NCBI RefSeq assembly: GCF_964340395.1
Contig: NC_135565.1
Span: forward strand, 13,971,209 to 14,035,208
From: Glandiceps talaboti
Taxonomy: Eukaryota; Hemichordata; Enteropneusta; Spengelidae
Direction: 5' to 3'
DNA length: 64,000 nucleotides
Shown here: positions 25,520-36,800 of the stretch, piece after piece
Layout of the letters: each line of letters opens with the position of its first letter
How positions within the stretch are numbered: the stretch's first letter is position 1
Notes under the pieces: generated by a model
Databases searched by the model: none
What the model was told of the DNA's origin: nothing
Seen by the model: the letters and a program-made list of their open reading frames with translations, nothing else
Position numbers and translations under genes: made by a program

Positions 25520-25745
25520 AAGGCATTTTCATAAACGATAGGTACTGGAGAGTTATTACATGATCTTTTTTTACATCACCTGCAATTACTTACAATTTCA
25601 GAGAAACATCAAAGTTGATCTTGTGTGCGTTTAATAATACATGTAGGGTGCTTTGCTGTGGGCCAATGCATTATGGGAGTCAGCAGAAATAATTTATTCA
25701 TGGTTGAACAATGAATATTCATGAGATATGTTTTACATTGAAGGG
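25520..25745 (+). repeat. Dispersed repeat, copy A
   Basis: Aligns with 50670-50900 in the same orientation. Shared strings are CAATTACTT, TTTCAGAGAAACA, TGGGAGTCA, CAGAAAT, TGGTTGAACA and ATATTCATGAG. Family unknown. Confidence 0.65.
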
Positions 25746-25877
25746 AATAGGCACTTATGAGTCATAAAATAACTCAAAAGAACAAATAGTATGAAAATGT
25801 CTCTAAATCCTGGAGAATTGCTCCCATTTAAAATAATTTCCTGTCTAACTTGTCAGTATAAGAGTCTACACTAGAAG

Positions 25878-27642
25878 CAGGGCTCGAAATTAACGGTAGC
25901 CCCGTGTCATTTGGCTACCAATGTCTGTCTCTGGGCTACCAAATTATGTGAGTGGTAGCCCAATTGGGCTACTAAGTTTTGAATGAAACTGTGACACCCT
26001 GACTCCGACACCTTCCCGGGCCGGGGGCCTCCTAGGTCGCAGTCCTGTGGGACGTGTTCTCGCCAAAATTAGCGTCAAAATCTGTGCGTCTTTTCCAAAT
26101 TTGCATCCACACTACATGTATATCAAATGTACACGAAATACATGTACACTGTACACGTCATTCTTCCGTTCATCGTATACACAGCTTGTACTTCCAAAAT
26201 GTCACAACAAAACATTTATATGCAACAATATTCTGTATAGCGATTTAATGTTATCTTTCTGTACTTTCAATTTCCCATGGTTATCACTCTCTGGAAATCT
26301 GCTCTCCGGCCCGGGCCCTTCCGGTTCTTCTCGGAGTCGGAGTACAGTACACTCTCGGTACAGCACTGCTGCAGTAACTAAATTCCATAACATTAATGAC
26401 AGCTTTAACTTTCAACTTGACAGAGACACAGTTGTAATGGTGTTGATAAAATTTTATGCTGATGAGAACTGTTAACTTGGTATACACCTACAGATTCGTT
26501 TATTCTTGAATGATGCCTAAAACATTCCGTGTGTAAACCACGCTCACGCAACCCCTGAGAGCATGCAGTGGTGAATGGTAAATTCACGTAATGCATTCGA
26601 TCTAGTAGTAGTAGCAAAGCTAAAAAGAAAGTTGAAGTTTTAGTGAGAATGAAATGGTGACATGATGATTTGAATTTATCTGAGTGAAGTTTTCAGCATG
26701 GACCGTCTGCTGATGTGGTCTTAGACTCTATTTGATTATCTCTTCGCCCATGAATGGAAGGGGTTTTGCCGTAATGGCCGTCATGTATTGATACAAATCC
26801 TGTCTAACCCGTCTGTTAATAAGTAACCAATCACGTGGATAGATAATGATAACAGCACATAGTTTCTAAACTACCCAAGACGTAGTCTCCACATCAGGAA
26901 ATGGCCATGGGGCTTATGAAACTGTTTATACGTTTTCCATACGTTGAATCATATTCAAATTTTACAGGTCTCACTGCACCAAGAGATTTAGATAATAATA
27001 ATATAATAATAATAATCTTTATTTATACTGGATAGTTCTTTAAGCATTTAAACACTTGTCTCCCAAGAAGTCCAGTGGGGGCCATCCCTCATGGGTTCAG
27101 TGTTAATGCAGGAGGAAACCGGAGTACCCGGGGAAAACCTGCGTTGTTCGGTAGAGTCAAACTGAACGACACTCTTCTTACTTACAGCGGGGTAAATTTA
27201 ATCGAACCCTGGATGGGGTTCGAACCCCGACTGCAGTGGTAAGAGGCAAGTGGTTTTAACCACTTGGCCACCGACAATAGTTACAAGTACGAACTGCGAC
27301 TACTTGTTTTTTCTTCATTGCAATGATAACTGTACGTTGTAACAGTAAGCCTCATACGGTCCCTCTTTATGACACGTCCCCAGAGATACATACATGCAAA
27401 AAATTGCGTCCCCAATGTCAAATATGGCATGAAATACACACAAATAACGTGTTAACGTGACTCTTAAGTTATTCAATCAATCATCGAATTCAATACATCA
27501 TATAGTTACATATATACACAGACACCACCATTAATTTAGGAATGAATGCATATGGGCTACCAGTCATTGCTCTCGGGCTACCAAATTTAAAAGATGGTAG
27601 CCCACCTGGGCTACCAAGAAAAAAAACTAATTTCGAGCCCTG
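25878..27642. mobile_element. hAT-like non-autonomous DNA transposon (1.77 kb)
   Basis: The left end CAGGGCTCGAAATTAACGGT (25878) and the right end, on the minus strand CAGGGCTCGAAATTAG (27642), are inverted repeats beginning CAGGG, the usual hAT terminus. Subterminal GGTAGCCC / GGGCTACC motifs recur at both ends in inverted order. No transposase domain is seen; the 142-aa frame at 26047-26475 has no known motif. The 8-bp flanks (ACTAGAAG and AGAAGTTA) are not a clean target duplication. A SINE is nested inside. The right end lies 81 bp from the acceptor of the troponin I start exon. Confidence 0.7.
26991..27277 (-). mobile_element. tRNA-derived SINE nested in the hAT-like element
   Basis: Reading the minus strand: an A-box-like tRNA head (GTGGCCAAGTGGTTAAAA, 27253-27272), a B box GGTTCGAACCCC (27215-27228), a body containing AACGCAGGTTTTCCCCGGGT, and an (ATT)n tail at 26991-27017. 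The order head, body, simple-repeat tail is typical of a tRNA SINE. It is better preserved than the copy at 1535. Confidence 0.85.
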
Positions 27643-27723
27643 AGAAGTTAGACATAAAGTTATTGTTATTTGTGTTCTTAGAGATTTGATGGCTAATATT
27701 TTGATGTTTTATTTGAATTACAG

Positions 27724-27805
27724 ATTTCTAAGTAGCAACCATGGGTGATGAAGAAGAAAGAGCACGCCGTCGTGAAGAACGCAGGAAAAGGAGAGAAGCT
27801 GAAAA
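27724..27805 (+). CDS. TnI: Troponin I exon with start codon
   Basis: Acceptor TTGAATTACAG|A; 17 nt of leader; ATG at 27741 in context CAACCATGG; donor GAAAA|GTAAGT. It encodes residues 1-21 and two bases of Lys22, ending in phase 2. The motif RRREERRKRREAEK closely resembles troponin T exon 1. Confidence 0.9.
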
Positions 27806-30800
27806 GTAAGTGTACAGGATTCAGATTTGATAACAAAATGTTTACAATTGTATCGACAAATATTTAGAATTTCTTGGAGAGAAGTAAAAGTACTTGTATG
27901 TAGTAATTGTTTTTTGTAACTTTTGGTATCCATAGTTTTAGAAACACAATACAAATGTTTATTATAATGGTGAAGTTTTGGAGGGAACTATTCCATCGTT
28001 TCAGGGATGGTGAAAAATGGAAGTGAAAGACAAATTCAAATTGTAGAGAAATGCAACCTGTGCTTATGTGTAGTACCCTTGTTTTGTTTTTTTGTTTCTA
28101 ATCAGTACTTGTTTGTTTATGACTAATATCACCATGGTAACCATGTGAGATGCACTTCATTACTGTTTGACTGTAGAAATGAAACCACCAATGAACTACA
28201 TGTAGTTTTGAAATTAATGTAATAATGTGTGTTTTTAGTACTTTAGATATTGTCATGTTTTTTACTACCGAGTTTTTTTGTGATTAAAATATTGTAGAAG
28301 TGTGTGTTTATCTAAAATACTTACAAACTGGTGGAATTGACATTGCATGTTTGTGGCATGGTTGTTTGTTTACTCCAGGGCGGCAGCAGCACAAAACGAT
28401 AATGCCTCGTTAGATGCAGATCTCGAAGCCTTGAGGCTACGACGAGAAGAACGACGACGACAGCGAGAATTGTGCGTGCATGAGATTTTGTTAACCCACA
28501 ATACAGTTTGTAGAGAGTTTTCTAAATTAATCTCTAGCTCTGTTTTGTCCTAACTTTGTCTTTCTCTGTTTTTTCCATGATTTACTCATCTTTTTGTTAT
28601 CTGACTTACTGTTTCTGTTCTTTTCATTGCTCTACTGTCTTTCAATCTGTTACTATCATTTTCTTAACCCTTGTCCTTTAATTTCTGTCAATTTTCGTAC
28701 TTTTCGATTCTTTTCAAATTATTTGTGCAGAAATAACTTCTTAAGACAGATAGTGTAAAGAATTGAAAAGATGTCACATACCCATTCAGTTTATATCAGG
28801 AGTACAAAATCAGCTTTAATCTTTAAACAACCTGTAGTTTCACACCTCAGAGGGCTTTTGTCACAAAAGTTTGAAATTTCAATATATCTGCAGTAACTGA
28901 TCACAAAATTAGTTGTTAACATGTATCCAGGTTTTTGCATTAAAGTGACTTCAAAACACAATTAACTGCCACATAATGGCAAACACTACAACATGGACTC
29001 AGTGTTTGTCATTATAAATTATGCAGTTAATTGTGTTGCAGTTAATTGAAGTCCTAAAAGTGAATAAATTTATCAAAATGCTGAAGATTATTGATTGAAC
29101 ATATATTAATCCTGTGTCAAACTTGGTTTTGACTAATCCAAGATTCCCGGGATAAGATTCCAATTAAAAGTGGAATAATTCTGTTTGACTTATAGGGCAG
29201 CTGAGGAGAATGGTCCTGCTGAGGTAAGACTTCAAGATTCCATATTTGTTGTCATGTCCAGTTTTTATTACGTATACTGTTAGTAATAGAGAAGTTACCT
29301 TTATTGGAATCTAGTTTTTGAAGCATAGTAGATTCCAATGAGGTAACCTCACTATTACTACTATAAAACTATTCTACTAAGGAGTCCAGTGTAAATTTCT
29401 ATTCTACTAAGGAGTCCAGTATGAATTTCTATTCTACTAAGGAGTCCAGTGTCAATTTCTATTCTCCGAAGTATAATGTTAACTGAAAAATTTGTCATTG
29501 TATACATTGTTTTTATCACTTGTTACTGGGTTAACAGGAGGACCAACAATGATGAAGTTTTCAGTCCAAGTGTAACAGTGTATTTTTCAGTTTTGGTTTG
29601 ATAGTTAACCATGAAGTTGTGATTTCAATTGCTTGTATGTATTTGCAAATGTTCTCACTTCTAAGGTTGTCGTAAACTGTGCAGAATATCAGGTGAAGAA
29701 ACATCTAAAATGCTCCACATAAAACTCAAAAGTACTCCACTTAATCTTCTCAGCTGTAACATTTCATTTGATGAACATCACTGCTTCCAAACTTGCAATG
29801 TTTTCCTGTGTAAACCTCCAAATGAAACATTACCGAAATCCACTGTTACACATATTTTGAATTTTTCTTTCTAACTAACTTTTTTACAGAGTTAAGAAAA
29901 CATTTTACATTACATATGAGATTTTACATTTTTTAACACAATGTAAGGATTCTGATGTATGCATTAGGGTGTTATTTGTAATATATTTAGCATTATGTAT
30001 GACACCACATTCACTGTTCATCCGGTATGAAGGAGAAACATGTCCAAGAGTTCCGTCACGCACTTCTGCAAAACGCCATGTACTTGAGGATGATTTGCAA
30101 GCTGGTTACGCATCAGACATTGTACATCTCGCGATTTTTGAAGATTGTCACAAAATTCAAATAAAAATAAAAATGGAATGATGTAACATTTGAAGTCATT
30201 TTGATTGCCTGGTGATATTTTTAGTTACTCACAAAACATACAGCATGTCCAAATATAGTCTTGCTATAACTGCAACCAAATTTGAATATTCAAATCAATG
30301 CTGGTAGTTAGCCAATGAGATGTTTGATTGTAATCACATGATATGAGCCAACCAATCGCATGTTTGTAGTATTTGAATGTGACAGTTTCTGGAATGCAGA
30401 TTATTGTTATGTTTTTAAGCAACGCTTGATGAGTACGACAAGACAGATTTTGCATTTGTTTGTGTGAACGTCAGAAAGACAAAATAACTTTTTCAGCATT
30501 TGACAAATGTCGTTAGATAGTAATTCAAAACAGACATCAGAAAATCATGTTTCTTTGAAATGAATATCAAGTCATAGGGAAGTACAAATTTTGTGATAAT
30601 GAAACTCAGATTCATCAAAATTTCGGAAATTAAGATTTCTAAAGAATATAAGAACAGGTAATTTGATGAACATAAACTTAAGAGCTTCAAGTCCATTTTA
30701 TAGTCAGCTATGAAGGAAATGTACAATCAGAAAAAAATTGCAATGATTTGAGACAAAAAGTCTTAATCTTTTCATTAAAATATTGTCACAGACTTGATGA

Positions 30801-33800
30801 CCATTTATTGAGGAATTTATGAGCCATCATCTGATTTTAATACACTGCAGTATTTGATGCTATTTCAAAGAAAAATTTTATAATAATATTAATCTGAAAT
30901 AGAATCATATGGGTCCATTTTCCTGGCTCAAGCTAAGAAAGAAATTTTCATCACTTTGGTCACAGCTACTTGTAAATAACATCCGAGTCTTGAATATTTT
31001 CATAACAGTATGGACAATTTGCCTGTTGTTTTCAAAACTCTGACTTAATAATTGTACTGCTAACTGTGCCATTTACCATTATTTGATGAGATAGGACATA
31101 AATGGTTCTAGGTTGGAATGTACATGATTTTATGTTTTCTTTTATTTTGTTGTTCAACTAACCGTTAAACTAACCTGTGTTTGCACTAACCAACTAGCCT
31201 GTAGAAGACTATAGCACTCGGCGAAGACGGCGCAAAGAACGGGAAGCCGAGGAAGCTCGTCAAAGAGAGGAGGAAGAAGCCCGTAAAAGGGAGGAGGAGG
31301 AGGAGGCTCGTAGAAGAGAGGAGGAGGAAGCCCGTAAGAGAGAGGAGGAGGAAGAAGAAGCTCGTAGAAACGAGGAAGAAGAACGGCAACAGGCTGAGGT
31401 AGCAAAGTTGATGACAAATTTCTACTTTGGTCACCCATACATCTATCCTGTCATCTTTTTTCATCATCAACGCCACATCAACGTCACAACATCTTTTTTT
31501 TCAAATAAAGATTTTCTCGCACATGGTATCCTCTGTCTCCTTTCTCTACAATCCTTCGTCTGTCATCTCTATTTCGCTGTCATATTTTTCAGTAATTTAT
31601 AATATAATTAAATGATATATTATAACATATTAAAGCCATGCTAGTTGTAAGTTGTTGCTGTTTGGTGTTAACTTTTTGTCCGTTAAAAATTGTTCTTACA
31701 GGAAATGATGAGAGCATTTTAGTTAAACTGCTGCCTGTTAAAAATATTGTTACATGTACATTAAGTGGTACTATCATTTTCATTTGTTAACTTACTATTT
31801 CAAAGAAAATGGCATTTTGAGAGCCAGTGCTCAAAAATATCAAAATATCACAAGTTTTATAAACTTCTGCGATACAAAAACTTGTATCAAATCATTTTAG
31901 AACAAACTTTATGTTGTCAAGAAAATTATACCTATTATTTCAGTTTAGTCGACACTTGATATTTTCATACTACCTTTGCACTAGTTGTCTAGAAATACTG
32001 CTGATCAGAACATCATTTTATCAGTGGTGGACTATTAAAACTGGCTTTGAAAGTGCCTAAAACTCTTATCCTTATCAGAATATCAAACATACAGATACAA
32101 AAACAAAAGCGGGTACCTCAGATGTAGATGTATGCGATGCTTTTATCAGTTTGTTTATGTCTGTGAAAGTTAGACATATTGTATACACTTTAGCTTTAAT
32201 TTTCACATAGTACATGTTTAAGAACAGGCACTCCAGTATAGCAATGTTCTGTTCATGTAAAAGCTAGTGCATTGTGTGATTGCTATAGAAAGCACATTAT
32301 CAGCAATTATATGATAACCAGTAAGTAATTGTGATTCTCAATATGTCAACAATAAATTTCAAACTGAGTTCAGGATAGCTATTAGTGATTCTCAATATTA
32401 CATTAGCAGTAATTCTCAGATAATTATAAGTAATTCTGATTCTGAAATATGATAGCAATTCATTTCAAAATGAGTACAGGATAGCTATTAGTGATTCGCA
32501 AATAAAGCACATTAGCAGCAATTCCTATTCTTTATTGCCAATAAAGTTTAAACTGAGTACATGATAGCTATTAGTGATTCGCAAATAAAGCACATTAGCG
32601 CCAAATATCATTCTTTATCGGCAATAGATTTCAAACTGAGTACAGGATAGCTATTAGTAATTCTCAATATGACATTAACAGAAATGCTCAGAGAATAACA
32701 CAGGTAATAATGATTTTCAAATATATCAAATTAGCTGTAGTTCTCTAAGAATAACCAAATAAGTAGCCGTGATTCTCAATTATATCACAGTCACGATAAA
32801 GTTCAGATGGCATATTCATTCATTTACATTTCAAATCAAGCATTTAAGCCAAGCATTTTTAAAGTGCAGCATTTTAGCAATAACTGTCCAATATATAGAA
32901 CATTAATGCAGGTGATGAATATTGTCTTCACACCACTTGAGCGTTTTTAAAAGTTCAGTTTTTTTTCTACTTTGAGGTATTAATTTGTGATCATTTCACA
33001 TAACCTCCAACCCACCCTCATGTCATATTACAACATGCTTCAACCATTCTGCATTGTGTATCTCCTTCAACTTTCTATCACCTTACCTATGATTATGATA
33101 AATGATATGGTTATTCCATTTACAAGTAAGGGAGGTTAACTCCCTATTAATTTAAGGGAGATCTTTTACTTTTTCTCATGCTTTGTAACACGTCGTAATA
33201 TCATGACATACGTATTGTACGATGTATGTATGAGAACGTTGATGTGTAACACTCTCGAAATGCCTCACTTGTGTTATCGTTCAACATAGCTTACAATCTT
33301 TTGCTGTCAAACAATGCATTTTAATTTCTTTATCGTATAATTCTTTTATTTTCGCTTTCATGATTATTTAATTTAAACATTTTTTCTAAGTTTGCTTTAT
33401 TGTTTATTAATAATCTTCATTTATTTTTCTTTGTGTTACTTCTGTTCTTTATCCCTGTCTTTGTCCCATTGTTTTTGTTATTCTATAATTTCCTTTCTCT
33501 GTTTGTCATGTCTTGTTTATTATCCTATTTTCTCCTCTTTGTGTATGTTCTTCCATCATTCTCATCACACCACAATTTCTGTCAAAATTTTTATCAACGC
33601 TATGTTGTGTTGTATAAATGGCAATCGTCTGCTTGTGTATCCATGGCAACCTAATCTCATCCTCTGAATAGGAGGAAGCTGCAGAGGAAGCCCCTGCAGA
33701 GGCCCCTGAGGAGGAGGCCCCTGCGGCGGTAGACGTAAGTAGGAGTGTGGCGTGTCCGCAAACCTTGCATCGCAACCACAGTGCGACTGTTTTGTCGATG

Positions 33801-36800
33801 TTGGTGAATGGTTCATTTGACCGCTCGCCTCGCCTTCCCCATGATTGATGTGGCTAACTTGTTTGTTGATTGTTTGATTTCTTTTTCCTCACCTAGTTGT
33901 AATATACCATGTCCACTTAAGCTACCCTAAGTAGTGTTAAAGTAAGATTGTGCATTCACAGTTTGTGCAACCAATGAGAATCCTGATTTTACATGCACCT
34001 GGTGAGATGACCATTGACCAATCAGCACAGGCTCATTTCCAAATATTTCCAAGCAACATCACCTGTGTACAAATTGTTCACTGCTAGCAGATAAGATTCA
34101 GCAAATACACCATCAACAACACACTGCTTGGTGTCCAGTTATTTAAAGTACCTTTAGATATTTGCACCGCTAACGTTAGACAAAATTCCACTGTCTAGGA
34201 CTGTCAGCATAAAAATGTTATAAACGAAATGTGCTTTTAAGTTTTAAACCGGTGTCAATTATAATGAATTCTGTGTAGCAATAATGGTAATAAAAAGGTC
34301 GTCTCACCAGGTCATTGCAAGTGGAAAGCAAAGTTATAACCTTTTGATATAGGTCATTGGTCATGTCAGGTCATATAAGGTATTAAAAGGTCACTGGTCA
34401 TGACCCTACCACAAGACAAGACCATGACACATGTTGAAGATGGTCATGATCTCAAGTCATTTTGTCTCAAATCATGACCTTCATGAAATTTGTTAATGGT
34501 CATGACCTTGCAATATTCATGTAAGGACACGACCTTTGCACATTTCCAAATAAGTCATGACCTTTGAAATTTATCAAAGGTCAATGATCTTAACATGTTT
34601 CAAGTGGCTATGATCTTCATACAGAAGTGTGTAAAAGGTCTCCTCTCGCCAATTTCTTATCAGGTCACGACCTTCATGAAATTGGTATGTCAAAGGTCAA
34701 ATCTTTGTATCCATTGACTTTGGTAATAACATGACTAAATATGTGAAGGATCATGCTGTCACTATATCAGTCAGTTCATGAACTTCCAAAAACTACTGTG
34801 TCAAAGGTTAAATATTGTCTTCCCTTGTGCTGATGTGTCATCTGCTTTATAAGATTTTTTCTGACTTGAAGTTGTATGTTTTGTTTTGTTTTTCTTTAGG
34901 AACAGGCTGCACAAGATACTGCTGCAGCAGAGGCAGCAGCAGCAGAGGTAATAACAATTAAGTTTCCATGGCAACATAGTGCAGTGTGTTAAAACTCTAA
35001 TTTGAAAGCATCAACATGAAAAACTTTTGTTGAAATTATAAGATATGAATAAACTTTAAAGCTCAGTGGTCATGTGCTGCATATCCTCTGGTGTGCATAT
35101 GTTTTGGCATGTTTACAAACACGAGTCAGACACCAGTATTCAAAACCATATGTTTCAATGTAGTCAGTTAAAAAAGCAGATAAATGATGCCATTTTCTAG
35201 CAATTTTTATTCTCATGGCCGCTTGGATTAGACTTTTAAAAGGCTTCATGTTTGTAACACCTCTGTTCTAGCGTTCACACCAAGCTAAGGCAATATGCCA
35301 TTGTGAATTTCACTGTATTCATGTGAAGCCGATAGAAATAATGTTAGCTGAAAGTTCGATACCGCACTTCTGGTCAGATGTATTCCGATGGGCTTCACAC
35401 ACGCACAGATTCATGGTGTACATTATTTTATATTAGACCATAAAGTTGTGCAATGTAACTGTCATCAACTGTATTGCAGCCCTTACCAAGGGTACTACCA
35501 CAGGTGGTTTATTCTGACCCCTTGATTACTGACAACTTCATCTCTTTCAGGAACAAAGACAGAAGGAAGAAGCAGAAGCGGCAGCAGCAGCAGCAGCTGC
35601 AGCAGAAGAAGAGGTAACTATAGCTTACCTTTTCTAATGTAACTGCAGCTAAAACAGGAAAGATTCACCTGCAGACTGTCTGTAACATATACATTTACAT
35701 CATCATTGATCATTTGACAAGTTGATGTTGTTAGATTTGACAGATAACAACACTTTTACTGCTAAAGACAGTACTCCTTCCGAATCGCAATCCTGTGTTC
35801 AACAGTAAATTGCTCTTCTCTAGCAAGGAGAACGGCAGCCTCAACTTGCCAAATAATCAGCTTTGATCATGTATATTATGTACAGTCTTCTGGCAAGCTC
35901 ATCCTGTTGCTGTAACTGTTTTTTGTTAACCTTTTAGTTCTTACCTATCTCCGAAATTTCTCTAAATTGTAAAATTTTGCTCCCCTATTATTCATTGTCA
36001 AAATCCCCATCATGAAATTTGTATTGATAACTGTAACCATATTTCATATGTCATTTCTCGTCACTCTTAACAAACTGTTGCTCCCAGTTTGACGAATGAA
36101 AGGGGGGGGGGGGGGGGTAAATAGGCAAGTTGTGTATGTATTACATGACACGCTATGTGTGTGCAAATATTTTGTTCAGTTAAAATAAAGCGTGTAAAAT
36201 TGAGATGTTCAAATTATTAGGTTTTTCAGCCATGTCTAGCCATGAGTTTGAAGTTTTAAAAATCTGATTTTAGGCCTTTGTTCTTACAAAACAGTATGTG
36301 GTTATCATTTTTTACATGGGGACAGAAAACCATGAATATTATTTTATAAACCTATCCCTACAAAGTCAGACATAACTAGTAAACCTTTTGTACAGATAAG
36401 TATTCATAATTTCGGAGATAGATGCATGTGGCTTCAATAGCCATGTTTTAAATTTGGTTCAAAAACTTGGTCCAAAACCAGTATATATGCATGTAATAAA
36501 AAGTGTGCTATAATGTGTACTATTGAAAATTTGCTCCGTTAGGGAGGTGGTGTAGTTCTCTCTTATACCTGTAAGTCTTGAGTTTCAAATGACCTTATCC
36601 ACAAAAAATGAATTTGAGAACAAAAGTATGGATTAAGCATGTAAAGGTGTTGTGATATAACTTTGTAATTTTTGGAAATATGAGGTACTAAGTCAATACT
36701 ATGGGAAAATAACTAACTGGTACTAAGTCAGTACTTTGGGAAAATAACTGGTACTAAGTCAGTTATTTGGGCAAATAGCTGGTACCGAGTTAGTAATATG

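Larger units (their letters stand above)
19452..25877. other. Inferred troponin I first intron, no other gene seen
   Basis: Apart from the repeats listed separately, I see no coding exon. Frames such as 21562-21855 and 24162-24479 on the minus strand have no recognisable domain or splice context. A TGACCTCTGACCT direct half-site pair occurs near 21630. Confidence 0.5.

Noticed and set aside
26047-26475. 142-aa open frame, the longest single frame apart from exons
   Set aside because: It lies inside the hAT-like element, has no transposase or other known motif, and overlaps equally long frames in other phases, so it is probably not coding.
27215-27272. tRNA gene suggested by A and B boxes
   Set aside because: The sequence continues into a SINE body and an (ATT)n tail and does not form a complete cloverleaf with an acceptor stem.
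31154-31476. Two Leu/Phe/Ser-rich minus-strand frames resembling membrane proteins
   Set aside because: They are antisense to the Glu/Arg repeat exon of troponin I; GAG/GAA codons read backwards give Leu and Phe.
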